A DNA stretch of 64,000 nt, taken from Chlamydoabsidia padenii. Lineage: Eukaryota > Mucoromycota > Mucoromycetes > Mucorales > Cunninghamellaceae. The stretch's first letter is position 1. The number at the start of each line of letters is the position of its first letter. The stretch covers positions 111,990 to 175,989 of the forward strand of contig JAIWND010000045.1 of assembly GCA_025330725.1 (NCBI GenBank), given 5' to 3'. Position numbers and translations under genes: made by a program. Shown here piece by piece: positions 1-10,136 of the stretch. The notes beneath the pieces were generated by a model, which searched no databases, had not been told where the DNA came from, and saw only the letters and a list, made by a program, of their open reading frames with translations.

Positions 1-841
1 TCAATATCAAGGTGTCCAAACTCATCTTTACCCCTGATAATGACAACAACAAAAACAAGATTCAGGTCCAGTGGAAATCGGCACCATTTGATACAACTTA
101 TCATTCCAAGACATACGATCGGGTCATCATCTCTGCACCTTTCTCCGTAGTCCGAACTTGGCATTTACCTAGTAAGTCACCTAAAAAAACCCCCCCATCC
201 CTTCTTATCCCTCATCCTCATCCTTTTTGTATATAGAATTATCCTTTACCATTAAACAAGCCATCCAAAACTTACATTACTCACAAGCATGCAAAGTAGC
301 CCTGGAATTCAAGACAAGGTTTTGGGAACATGGCGATCGACCTATATTTGGTGGATGCTCAACCACCGATCTAACCAGTGGACATATATGTTATCCTTCG
401 TATCAACTCGGTGGCAAAGGACATGGGGTGATGCTCGGTAGCTACAAAGCCGAAGATTATGCGATTCGATTGGCTTCGATGCCTGAACAGGAACACGTGG
501 CTTTGATTCTGGATAACGTGGTGGAACTTCATGGGCAGCAAGCACGCGACCAATTCACCGGTAACTATCGGCGTTATTGTGGCATTCTAGATCAGTATAG
601 CTCAGGCTCATGGGCGGAACCCTATGAAGGTCAACACAGCTTATACAATTCTGCGTACTTTAAAATTGAACAAGGACTCATCTTTGTGGGTGAACATACA
701 GATATTAAACAAGCATGGTTAAGCGCAGCATTGGATTCGGCTCTTCGTGGTGTGGTGATGATCTTGATTGAAGCAGGACATGTGGATGATGCGAAAAAAC
801 TGGTGCAAGACTGGGGTGCTTCCTCTTGGTTGAAGATTTAG
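1..841 (+). CDS. flavin amine oxidase, C-terminal part (L-amino-acid-oxidase-like)
   Basis: The 5' end lies outside the window; about 257 C-terminal residues remain. Two exons are seen, 1-171 and 237-841,,joined by a GTAAGT...TATAG intron that restores frame across HLP-K-LSFTIKQAI. The protein belongs to the FAD-dependent amine oxidases that oxidatively deaminate amines or amino acids to give an oxo product, ammonia and peroxide. Support is the block with KTRFWE, the ISAPFSVVR strand before the break, and the C-terminal FAD-contacting stretch containing FVGEHTD followed by a helix with ALDSALRGV, which is the usual end of monoamine and L-amino acid oxidases. A poly(A) signal AATAAA lies at 907-912. 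It differs clearly from the secreted polyamine oxidase at 36808-38711, so it is not a recent duplicate. The substrate cannot be told from this fragment. Confidence 0.85.
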
Positions 842-1219
842 TATTAGATGACATCATTCATAAAACATAATTAGAATAGCTTTTATTTTTATTTTTATAT
901 GGCATCAATAAAATGCGGTGATTGGAATGAAATGTGGCTGGAAAGAGAAAAATGTTTGACATTAATATAGGATGACGGTATTTTAAACAATCGGTGTTGG
1001 GATCGGTGGACTTTCGACCTATTGTCCCATTTCTTGTATCACCTGAAAAGGAGCGGATGCTATTTTGATTGGATGAAACTAGACTCTCACCATTGGAGTT
1101 TTAATAATCGGAAAGAAATCTTCGGATCGGCTACCAATCCCGAAAAAAAGGGGCTCATTGTTTAAGAAGAAAAAAAAAACTTTTTCTCTTTTATCTTCTC
1201 TTTCTTCTTTTTACTCCCT

Positions 1220-1261
<42 letters not shown>

Positions 1262-1308
1262 CCACCCATTCCTTTTTCTTTCTTCTCTTTAGAATAATAA
1301 TCACATAA
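842..1308. other. intergenic: 3' end of oxidase and promoter of methyltransferase
   Basis: Spacer between two genes on the same strand. It holds an AATAAA at 907-912 for the upstream gene, a TAATCCCGAAAA-like box near 1136, and a long pyrimidine/poly-T region ending about 50 bases before the next start codon. I see no further gene here. Confidence 0.6.
1222..1257 (+). promoter_or_regulatory. poly-dT promoter tract of the methyltransferase gene
   Basis: An uninterrupted run of 36 T, followed by ACCCCCACCC, ends about 51 bases before the ATG at 1309. Poly(dA:dT) tracts are known nucleosome-excluding promoter elements in fungi; the role here is inferred from position. Confidence 0.5.
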
Positions 1309-2548
1309 ATGGGAAATCAATCCAGTCGGATCATTGAGAAAACTAAAAAGAACCGACCAGCCAAACATGCACGACGACGAAGCACTCTTGGTCATAGATC
1401 GGCTCCGACAAGTATCAACTTTAGACCTGATCGACGGCCATCTGCTTCCGCTATGGTACCTCCACTTCATCATCATGTTAAACGAAGAAAACCAAGCTCT
1501 GTGAAATCCCCTGAGGATCTTAGAGAATGGGATAGACTGCAACGGCAGGTAAGGGACCCAACTCGAAATAGACTATTTTCAAATCCCGATGTCTGTGGAT
1601 GGGGAAAAAATTTTTTTTTCCTTTCCCACTGGACGTCTATAATAAGAAAATAAAACTCCTCCCCCTCCTTTTTTTTTTTTCTTACTCACTTATGTCATCT
1701 CTTAATTTCACTTTTTAGCACTATCTCTTGAAGAATGCTCGCGGGACGAATTGTTGTGCACTCGACAAGATGGACAAGGTGCCAGAAACGATCTTGGATA
1801 TTGATACCGGCAATGGCATTTGGGCTTTTGAAATGGCTATTGAAAATCCTTCTATCCGTGTTATTGGTCTTGGCCATCGCTCTGTACCTGAACAAGCTGG
1901 ACGACCTAGTAATCTGGAATACATTCAAGGTGATATTCATCAAACCTGGGCCATTCCTTCTGAATCTATTGATTTGTAAGTATATAACAAAAAAAAAAAA
2001 AAGTTACATACATCTCACTGTTCTATATTGACAATAGGATATTCCAACGAGCAATGGGACCATCACTGACAACACAACAATGGGATCATATACTATCGGA
2101 AAACCAACGAGTCTTGAAACCAGGTGGATATATCGAATGGGTGGAATGTGACGTAATGCACCATCGACCAGGACCGATTCAACAAGCCTTTGATCAATAT
2201 ATACAACAAGAATGGGAAACGAAACACATGGATTTCTTCTACACCAATACATTTGACCAATTGGTTACTTCAGCAACAATGGAATTGCTGGATCACATGA
2301 CTTGGGATATACCGATTGGTGAATGGCATGAGGAAATCCATGGTAAACAACTAGGGTTTATTAATCAAGACGTACAAAAGGCATCCTATCGAAACAAGAA
2401 ACCTTATTATACTACTGCTTGGGGAATGACTGGTGAAGATTATGATGCGGCGGTGCAGGCGCTATTATTGGAATTTGAAGACTACAAGAGCTTCTCACGA
2501 TTCCATTGTTGGTTGGCAAAGAAATCTATTCCCTCCTCTTCTCCTTGA
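1309..2548 (+). CDS. SAM-dependent methyltransferase (class I fold, fungal Methyltransf_23/LaeA-like group)
   Basis: Three exons (1309-1548, 1719-1975, 2038-2548) give 335 residues. The first 80 residues are basic and low-complexity. The catalytic fold starts with ILDIDTGNGIWAFEMA, which is motif I (normally DxGxGxG, here DIDTGNG), then an acidic strand region RVIGLGHR in place of the usual DLS-type motif II, QGDIHQTW, and IDLIFQRAMG, matching the IDLIHARFL-type motif of fungal UMTA/LaeA-like enzymes. LKPGGYIEWVE is the classic post-motif III segment. The substrate is unknown; relatives include secondary-metabolism regulators and small-molecule methyltransferases, and no biosynthetic cluster surrounds it. 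The second glycine of motif I is present, so SAM binding is likely. Splice joins are exact in phase. Confidence 0.85.
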
Positions 2549-3048
2549 TTTAATCCTTATCCATTTGCTGTGTATTATATAATTATGTATATCTCTTTCC
2601 CCTACTTTACTTTTTAGAATTAGTACTTTTTTTATGCATTGTAACATTATCATTATCACATTTCGTCACATAATCTCCATCATTATTACCCAAGATCTAT
2701 ATTTATATGCATTTTTTAATAATAAAGAAACAATCATCATCTTCTACAAAAGACTAATGACTTGATATTATACACAAAAGACATAAAAGGCAAATTAGTT
2801 GGCTTTTAATTGTAAAAAGAGATGAATAGACTAAAAATACACTAGTAACGTATATATTTGTATACATTTTTAAAGAGGGGAGGTGGGAGATAATGAGGTA
2901 AAAAAAAAAGGGGGGGGGTAAGTGATACTATATACATGTACACACTAAAATAAGGGCACAGAGGTGAATGGATGGATGATGGAATGAAACAAGGGCTATA
3001 TAAATATGTAAATGTATGTGTTTGTGTGTTTGTGAAGGGAGGGGGAAT
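2549..3048. other. intergenic gap between converging genes
   Basis: Holds the 3' ends of the methyltransferase (+) and the GPS2-like gene (-). It is AT-rich with AATAAAG near 2719 and a purine-rich G-run near 2905-2925. No gene is seen. Confidence 0.6.
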
Positions 3049-3167
3049 TCAATACAAGTAAGGTTGATGAGGGTGATGAATGACGGATGGTTGACCAAAG
3101 TACCCATGCGATCTTGACTGAGTCTGATACGGTCTTGATGCTGTCGTAAACGTAGTTCTGGTGCTAT

Positions 3168-3198
<31 letters not shown>

Positions 3199-3756
3199 AG
3201 AAGAAGGTTGCCATCGACTTGGTCTCTTCTTTCTAATACTTTGTTGAGTGTTGGTGATAGTATGCTGTTGATGTTCTTCTTGTTCGACCAGTCGTTTCAT
3301 GAGTTGGAATAAACGATGCTTTTCTTCCCGTAATGCTGTCAGTTTAGATTGAATGTGTTGGGCGGATAGATTTTCTTGCTGCTGCTTTACGTCAAGAGAG
3401 TTGCTGAAAGATGTCGACAATGTTGTATTCAAAGAAGGATCGTCGTGTGTTGGGAATTCCGTCTTTGGACTATCCACAGGGGGTGAGGGTAATCCATTGA
3501 TCATCAAGTCATCAAATTCTTGCTCTATTTCCTTCTTGATGTCCACTGAGTTGTTGGAAGGTATAGAGTCAGAAGAAGCAGGTACGATGGATGTATGGTG
3601 AAGTGGTGATGATTCCAAAAGGCAAGACTTTCGTTTCCTTGCAGCCAGTACTGATCGAATGTGCGCTCGTTGATGAGAAGGTGCCAAGTCGAACGTTACT
3701 GTTCCAAGAGATGAATGTTGTTGCTGTTTATTGGTTTCGACATTGGATGTAAGCAT
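3049..3756 (-). CDS. coiled-coil protein with GPS2-like core (putative corepressor-complex subunit)
   Basis: An intronless reading frame of 235 residues. Residues about 125-165 form a charged coiled coil containing LTALREEKHRLFQLMKRL, which closely resembles the LQALREEKHQLF-type helix of metazoan G protein pathway suppressor 2 (GPS2), the NCoR/SMRT-HDAC3 subunit. Other visible parts are a basic stretch near 28-44 (RAHIRSVLAARKRKS), a Ser/Pro-rich acidic middle, a run of ten glutamines at 187-196 and a C-terminal tail ending SVIHHPHQPYLY; GPS2 also ends in a short aromatic/histidine tail. The similarity is short, so homology is an inference; an alternative is an unrelated nuclear coiled-coil protein. 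It is divergent from ISD11 across about 480 bases. The start is the only in-frame ATG before an upstream stop. Confidence 0.6.
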
Positions 3757-4240
3757 TGGTGCGTATGTAAATAAAAATAGGTTGAAGTAGAAAGAATGGA
3801 AAGAAGAGGAAAAGATTTTTTTTTTTTTAAAAAAAAGTGAACCAAAAAGAAAGAAAAAAAGAAATCAAGTTCCGCGATTGGGTGGGTCTTGATTAGCACA
3901 AGATGACCACCCCATCCATTCATTTTGACTCACTGCGAAAAAGAGGGCCATGTGCTTTTTTAAGGGTTTCATGCTTTATATGTTGACGACATCATTTTTT
4001 AACTTTTCTCCTTTACAAACAAAAGGGTAAAATGTCTCTTTTTTGAAACAATGAAACATTTAGACATCTCCTTAAAGGATTAGAACAAAAGTTTTAATCC
4101 GAAGTTCCCCTTTTTTAAGAGCCGCGGGGTGTGTATTTTGATATCCCGCTCACCAATCCTATTCCATCCTTTTATGAATTAAAAGAGGATGACCTTTCCT
4201 CCTCTTTTACTTTTTTGTCTACATTCCATCTCATCAACAT
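3757..4240. promoter_or_regulatory. divergent promoter region, GPS2-like gene / ISD11
   Basis: The 484 bases separate two divergent start codons. Seen here are T and A runs near 3819-3837, a TTTTAATCCG box near 4091 resembling the recurrent promoter element of this window, and a GC block GAGCCGCGGGG near 4120. Exact regulatory sites cannot be assigned. Confidence 0.5.
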
Positions 4241-4498
4241 ATGGCCAACACACGCTCCCAAGCATTATCCTTGTATCGTGATCTCTTACGACATGGTAAC
4301 AAATTCTCAGCTTACAACTTTCGAGCGTATGCCGTTCGACGATCCAAAGATGCCTTCCGCACTCATCAAAACGAAACCAATCCTTTGATCATTAGCCAGC
4401 TGTTGAAACAAGGTGAACAAGACTTGCAAGTAGTCAAACGTCAAGCAGCTATAAGTAATCTCTATACAACTGGGGATTACCTCGTGGTGGAAAAATAG
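4241..4498 (+). CDS. ISD11: LYR-motif protein ISD11 (LYRM4), iron-sulfur cluster biogenesis
   Basis: A single-exon gene of 85 residues, the normal size for ISD11. It carries the signature SLYRDLLRHG with L11-Y12-R13, then NFRAYAVRRSKDAFRTHQ, matching the family pattern YNFRxYAxRRxxDAF, and ends with QAAISNLYTTGDYLVVE, like the family's conserved MYxxxKLVVE tail. In mitochondria ISD11 binds and stabilises the cysteine desulfurase Nfs1, together with acyl carrier protein, in the ISC assembly complex that supplies sulfur for Fe-S clusters. The ATG follows a CAACAT context and is the only start that keeps the family N terminus. A poly(A) signal AATAAA follows about 100 bases downstream. Confidence 0.95.
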   Translation: MANTRSQALSLYRDLLRHGNKFSAYNFRAYAVRRSKDAFRTHQNETNPLIISQLLKQGEQDLQVVKRQAAISNLYTTGDYLVVEK

Positions 4499-5126
4499 GT
4501 TTAAATCCTCACCATCCTTAAACATAGTTTACCCCTCTCTTTGTTATAGACTTTGTAACCTTTAGAATAGATTATTTCCTCATCTTCTTTTACCTTGTTT
4601 AATAAAAAACAAAGCTATTTTTGTTTTATACATATTATACAGACTGACTTTTTATAAATACCAACTAATTTGACTATCTAGATTTGGATTACATCGGCCA
4701 TGGTATGCAAATTCACTCTTTTGGGTGCAAGTGTGGTTGTCTTTTTTCGCCCGTCGCATGAATTCACTGGGATGGATTCAACCCCCGATTGTGTATTTCC
4801 CCTTTTTTTTTGGAGTGGGAAGGCTTGATAGTATAGAATGAGCTGGCTGATACTGTAATGTGTATGTATGTAACAAGATATCGAACCAATGTGGATCCTG
4901 GCATAAAAAAAAAGTGAACCTTATGTAACGTTATATGGCAGATCCGATCATCAATGGATACTTCCCAATCAGTGGACATTTATATATAGTACATAGTAAG
5001 AGTTGGAATACAAAAGGTTTTTATTTCTATGTTAAAAAAATATACATAATGATGGCATGAGGTATGTATGTGTGAGTAAAAAGGGGTACTATCTATGCTA
5101 GGGGAAGAGGGGAAGGGAAAAATCCA
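4499..5126. other. intergenic gap between converging genes
   Basis: 3' regions of ISD11 (+) and the phosphatidylserine synthase gene (-). AATAAAAAAC near 4600 fits the ISD11 poly(A) signal. No coding or RNA gene is apparent. Confidence 0.6.
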
Positions 5127-6832
5127 TCATTCTTCTTTTCCTTCCACCTCCAATGACTTTTTGGGATAGATGACAAACCGCCAAAAGGGGAAGATGACAA
5201 GTAAGAAGGAGAGGACGATGGACCAAGCAACCTTGACAAAGATAGGAGCAGGCACCGTGAATTCGTTTTCCGAGAATTTGAGGCAAACCAAAGTTTCGGT
5301 CATGATGTTACAGATGAAGAGCCAAGCGTGGACACCCAAACGTTCAGTATTACTTTTTTTTTTTTAAAAAAAAAAAAAACAAAGAAGCTTTTGTTAAATT
5401 ATCGTTCTTAACACCATTATCCTTTCTTACCTATCCGAGATATATTGATACATGTCGCGTGCACCAGGTAAAGCAAATAAGAAGACAAGTGTCAAACGAT
5501 AGGTATTCAATGGATGTTCGGGTGGGACCCATAGGAGAGCTTTTAAATAAAAGCAGTTTAATTCGCATTGTAAGAACTATGATGATTAAATAGGTGATTA
5601 GTTTCCAATAAACCCACCCCCATTGTTTTTTTGTTGTTGTTGCATCTACTTACCACCAGCATTAATCCTAAGGTACCAAAGTAGTTCTTTGGGCTAGAGG
5701 TTGTTTTCCATTCGAATCGAGTCCATCCCTTCGGTGTGAATTGTTGAACGGCTCGTTTCGCTTTACCGCGTAGAGATTTGATTTGACGAAGACCTACCCA
5801 AGAATATTCCTATCAGATCATAACCGTTAGTTTACCTGTATACCACGTTTCTTTCCCTTTTACCTTGACTTCCAAGTATTGACAAGTCTTCATACCAAAA
5901 TAGATCCCCGCCCAGTTACATAAGAGTACATCTAGAATCCACTAAAATCATATCTTCATATTAGTTCCTTTTCTTCTTTACTTCTCTTTTTGACTTACGT
6001 GATCCCACCAACATTCAGCAAAGTTGTTCAATTGATGTTCCAGAGAGTATTCCAATAATTCAAAAGTGACAGATAAGATCCAACAAAGCCAATAATCCCG
6101 GATAATCATTGCCTTCCCATACCATCCAAGCGCATGAGCTACCACAAAGATATCAATTTGAGCCTAAAGATAATGTCATTAGTTCCACAACTTGATCCCT
6201 TGATTTTCCTTTTTCACAACCCGAAGTGTTCGTATTACCATGATATTCGAATATGACGTTTCGCAGTTGTCAGCATATGACCGTTCAGGAAGTTCAACAC
6301 CAAGTGCAGGATCAAAGTAAGTCATGAAATGCCGGGCATCTTTTTTGTTCTACAAAAGAGGAAAGAAGAAGGGTTATATTAGTTTTGTTTCCGATATGTC
6401 AATGATCAAACTTACTAAAAACAGCATGAAGACCAAGAGTAATTGATATAGCACACTGAGACTGAGAATAGCACGCCAAAAGGGAATACTTGGGCGGACA
6501 AAGGGGCCATTACGAAGTTGTAACATACCAATAAACACAAAACAACAAATAGCAGCTAGAATACCAAGTTTCACACTGTTTTCAGTATCTTCATGATTTG
6601 TTCGAATCCCACCATAAAATAACCAAGCAAGAAGGATGAGCAAGGCAGTCAGGGTATGAGGATGGACTAGAGTAGCATGTCACAAAAGATAAAAGTTAAT
6701 AAAGATCGAGAGACCCCCCTTTTTTTTGTTTTTATAAAACTTACAAAGTTCGTCCTCGTTATTATCGGTGTTACTGGTCTTCATTAAGGGTCCTGAAGGT
6801 TCGACATGATGTTGTAAAGTTGGATCAGCCAT
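5127..6832 (-). CDS. phosphatidylserine synthase, base-exchange (PTDSS) family
   Basis: Eight exons on the minus strand (6832-6745, 6666-6416, 6349-6239, 6163-5999, 5941-5864, 5809-5654, 5576-5431, 5352-5127) give 406 residues. It is collinear with animal PTDSS1/2: PHTLTALL at the first membrane segment, [95 protein letters not shown] and [21 protein letters not shown] enzymes swap serine for the choline or ethanolamine head group of existing phospholipids in the ER. The FAECWWD block and several membrane segments are intact, so activity is likely. Best-studied fungi use the unrelated CDP-diacylglycerol enzyme Cho1 instead. The ATG at 6832 gives a short polar N terminus. Confidence 0.93.
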
Positions 6833-7036
6833 GGAGTGACAGTAAAGCAAAGTAGCAATGGTGTGCTTTATCAAAGAATAACTTTGCTGTGAATCGTTTC
6901 AAAGTTGAAACAGATAATTAAGAAGAAGAAAGTGATAAAACTAAATAAAAAAAAAGTTCGATTTCAGTTCCAGAAAAAACGTGACTTGAAATCTGCCATT
7001 TAGTGGGGTTTTCAAAATCATGCAAAAAAAAGCTAA

Positions 7037-7049
7037 TTCAAATCCCGCC
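7037..7049. promoter_or_regulatory. recurrent promoter element, upstream of phosphatidylserine synthase
   Basis: TTCAAATCCCGCC, the reverse complement of GGCGGGATTTGAA, lies about 205 bases upstream of the minus-strand start at 6832. It is one copy of the element found before many genes in this window. Confidence 0.4.
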
Positions 7050-7109
7050 ATGAGCCATGAGAAGAAGACATGTTTTATTTATAAAGAGATGTATGTATCA
7101 AACAAAAAT

Positions 7110-7664
7110 CTAAATAGGATTAACTTGAACCCAGAATCGTGTGTCGTCAGACAAGAACTTTTTGTCACTTTGGATTCGTCTTTGGATCCAGTAGATAGCA
7201 TTCTTGTAATTACTGATATCTTGAGTGTATGGTTGATTCAAACCAGTTTCACCATTTCTGTGTCCACCGAACCATCTGTCAGTACCATAGTGTCTGTGAG
7301 ATTCCTGTCTTGCTTTAATGTCATCCCTCAAGTTCCAGTTGAGAGCAGCACCTTCATTCCAATCCTTATCTGATTTACCCCTGAATTGCGAGGTAGAAGA
7401 GCGGAGCATGAACCAGCCTTGCTTGAAGATACCAAAGTTGGCAGAGTCGCCTGTCTTATTGTCACCATAGACATAATCAGAACAAGTGTTATCGGTTTCA
7501 AGCATGGCAATAGCAATTTCCAAAGTACCACCACCATTGTTCAAGATTCCTTGTTTTTTACGACCGTAGCCTGGAATGGTATAATTCCCTCGATCGTTGG
7601 CAGCCATCACAGTGGTAAGAGCAATAAGTAAGATGGATAAGAAACTAACGGCCTTGAGAAGCAT
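7110..7664 (-). CDS. small secreted protein, probable lysozyme-fold glycoside hydrolase (GH134-like beta-mannanase candidate)
   Basis: A single-exon gene of 184 residues with a clear signal peptide (about residues 1-21, hydrophobic core SILLIALTTVMAA). The mature part contains LEIAIAMLETDN, YVYGDNKTGDSANFGIFKQ, HYGTDRWFGGHRNG and DTRFWVQVNPI. This pattern recalls short fungal and bacterial secreted enzymes of family GH134, which have a hen-lysozyme-like fold and cut beta-1,4-mannan. In characterised members the catalytic acid and base are a Glu and an Asp 12 residues apart; here E56 and D68 (in YGDNK) have that spacing. The family call is from memory of the pattern and is moderate; the secretion call is firm. 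Another secreted hydrolase or lysozyme-like family is possible. A TATA-like GTATTTATAC lies about 50 bases upstream. Confidence 0.7.
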   Translation of the reverse strand: MLLKAVSFLSILLIALTTVMAANDRGNYTIPGYGRKKQGILNNGGGTLEIAIAMLETDNTCSDYVYGDNKTGDSANFGIFKQGWFMLRSSTSQFRGKSDKDWNEGAALNWNLRDDIKARQESHRHYGTDRWFGGHRNGETGLNQPYTQDISNYKNAIYWIQRRIQSDKKFLSDDTRFWVQVNPI

Positions 7665-9365
7665 TGTTGTTGTTGTATTATTGAAAAAAAAAAAAAGTAA
7701 CAGGAAGTCGATCGTATTTATACAAAATCAATGCAATAACGTCACTACTCGGGAAAAACACTTGCTTCCTTTTGTACACTTCGGGAACAGAAACTCAATT
7801 TCTTGTGCATTACGGGGACAAATGAGAACGTAGCTTTTTTATGACCAGTACCTGTTATTCATATACATTTAATGTTTGAGTACAAAGGGGAAGCTCGCCT
7901 TATTAAATCCTGGGGAAGAGGTAACTGTCTTCCCAAAATGAAAAATTACCAAAACTCTGATCAATGCTGCAATCATATATTCACTCCACACAATATATGT
8001 ATACAAAAGTTAACGTGCGTTCATCAATCATTATCATCATACTGTACAAGAGAGGTATATCATCCATCTCCCAATCAGGAATGTAGATGTTTGCGGTTTC
8101 TATGGTTACAAAAGAAAACTTGTTTCTTATTTCGGTACCTCAGTATACTGGAAAAACTTTCTTTCTTCCCCACGTTCACGGCAATATGCTGAAAAAGTCA
8201 ATTCAGTGAATCTAATTGGTACAAGGTTGAAGTAACCAAACCAGAAAGTCCGGGGTTTTCAGTGTAACCATTGAAATATATGCGGGAATTGAAAATTAAA
8301 TGATGGATGATCGAGAAATGTCATTTCTGTGCAAGGAACAGCAAGATAGGGAAAAGGATATTTAGACAAGATAATGGAGCAAGTCTCGACTATTATAATA
8401 GTATGATAGAGTAATACCGAGAGTAAAAAACAATAGTACTGTAAAAAAAAAAAGGAGACGGATCGACAACGGATCGACGCTGAGAAGTGTACCTCTTCGG
8501 CGATCATATATAAACGTTTTGGGAGCAATCATCATCAAACATCACGTCCATATCATTTATTTCAAATAATAAACAATCTATAAAAAGGGGAAAGGAGTCC
8601 TATAACTAATATATGTATATACCAAGAGCCAATGCCAAGAAGACAAGATCAACAAACGTTATCCTATACGCCAATCGTTGTAAATCCTATTGTGTTGTGC
8701 ATGTTGTCTATGCCGATCTGACGTATGATGAAGCGACAGACAGCAAGTAGAGTATCCCTACTTATCATATCATCCGGCATTGATTCCTGTACGATAGCGG
8801 TATCCAAAGGTTGCTGCTTATTGATGTGGTCCCGTGTCATTATTACTATTGTTAATTTTTAAATTAACACCATCATTCATATTGACAATAACATGAGCCA
8901 AAATGAATTCATTGTAGTAGTGTTGCTATCGTCACAAATAACTGTAGGTGATTTTGCATACGATCGACGCCCGATGACAAAGAATAGCAAAAGCCATGGT
9001 ACCAGTCGTGTATGTTCTTCGAGGACAGATGGCATAAAAAAAACGTTATGAGTGTAGTAAGCTATTGAAGGATGAGTGAGTATGTCCATTATTAATATTG
9101 TATTCCCGACTGTTTATACTATTACCATTTGAGTACCAGGGATAAAGGCGACGATTGATTGTTGACATTCTTCTATTACTAATGTTGATCAAGTGAGTCT
9201 GTGTCAAGCAAAAGTTGGTGTAATGGCATGTGATCAAAGTTATAGAGCATCCTTCCGTTATTATAAAGTTCATGATTTTGATGTGATTGGATGCAAGGGT
9301 ATGAAGTTAAGGAGAGCGTGATAGACGATGACAGTAAGACCAGGAGGATGTTGATCGTCGTAATT
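7665..9365. other. gene-poor spacer with short minus-strand open stretches
   Basis: A 1.7 kb gap, the largest without a convincing gene besides 30063-31703. The left 150 bases are the promoter of the secreted protein (TATA-like sequence near 7715). A TATATAAA lies at about 8507. Several short minus-strand open frames (8664-8840, 8877-9089, 9179-9391) look moderately protein-like but have no recognised motif or clear splice links, so I do not call them genes. Confidence 0.5.
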
Positions 9366-9957
9366 TCAAATACTGTTGTGGATGTGTACAAATAAAGGCG
9401 ATTTTGATTGGATAGACATGGTTGGTGGTGAGTTATTCAATAGTCGGAGATGTTCTAATGGTGTATTTGCATGAGAGGCCGATGATTGATAAAGAAGAGC
9501 AGGGAATGGTTCCTTTGTAATTAACTGTTGAGCACCTATAATCAAAAGAAGGTTAAGTATTGTATCACATTCCTTTACTCCATACAAGTTTCATCTTCCT
9601 TGGCACATTGTTCCTACTTACCTAGTAAAGCAACAAGCGAGACTGCTGAGCTGACCATATAGCGTGATACTGATCGTCCATTATACCTATGTTGATGTCA
9701 ACAGTATCCATTTCAAGCAAAAAGAGAGATATAAAGTAAACAAGTTTGTATAAGGAAGAGGAATGAGTGAGTACAGATGATATTAGATGTATGTAGTCGT
9801 TTGTTTTCTTTTTCTTTTAACATTACCCAAAGAAGCTAGCAGTGCCAAGAGCCGCCATCGCCATAGATAAGCCAACTGTACTTCCAACAAAAGCCTTTTG
9901 TTTAAAGCTTGATGAGATTCCTAGATTATTTTGAGATAACGTATTAAAGATCTTCAT
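9366..9957 (-). CDS. small protein of unknown function with two hydrophobic segments
   Basis: Three exons on the minus strand (9957-9827, 9686-9622, 9535-9366) join in phase to give 121 residues; both introns have GTAA donors and ATAG acceptors. The N terminus (MKIFNTLSQNNLGISS) is free of acidic residues and could be a mitochondrial targeting sequence. Two hydrophobic stretches follow, around VGSTVGLSMAMAALG and SSAVSLVALLG, separated by a basic loop NGRSVSRY; the C-terminal 60 residues are polar. It looks like a small organelle or membrane protein, but I recognise no family. It is transcribed divergently from coronin 7, with 179 bases between the start codons. The alternative, longer N terminus would run through the presumed leader and is unlikely. 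Confidence 0.6.
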
Positions 9958-10136
9958 ATTGGGAATATGTAATGTTGTGTGTGTGTGAAGAAGAAGAAAA
10001 GAGAAAGGAATATTCTGAGGATTTAAAAAGGAGGGGGATGAGATTTGATCTCCGCTTTTCAAATTCCGATATCTGTGAAGAAGAATCTCACCCTTTCCAT
10101 TTCCATTTTGTTCTCTTTTGTTCTTGCTCACTCAAA
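9958..10136. promoter_or_regulatory. short bidirectional promoter, unknown 121-residue protein / coronin 7
   Basis: Only 179 bases lie between two divergent ATGs. GAGGATTTAAAAAGGAG near 10017 resembles the recurrent element; purine-rich and CT-rich leaders flank it on both sides. Confidence 0.5.

Noticed and set aside
1162..1542. Minus-strand frame with long poly-lysine
   Set aside because: Created by the poly-T promoter tract read in reverse and overlapping the methyltransferase first exon.
3168..3198. CAA/TTG repeat as a possible CRISPR or structural repeat
   Set aside because: It encodes the polyglutamine run of the GPS2-like protein; a simple trinucleotide repeat.
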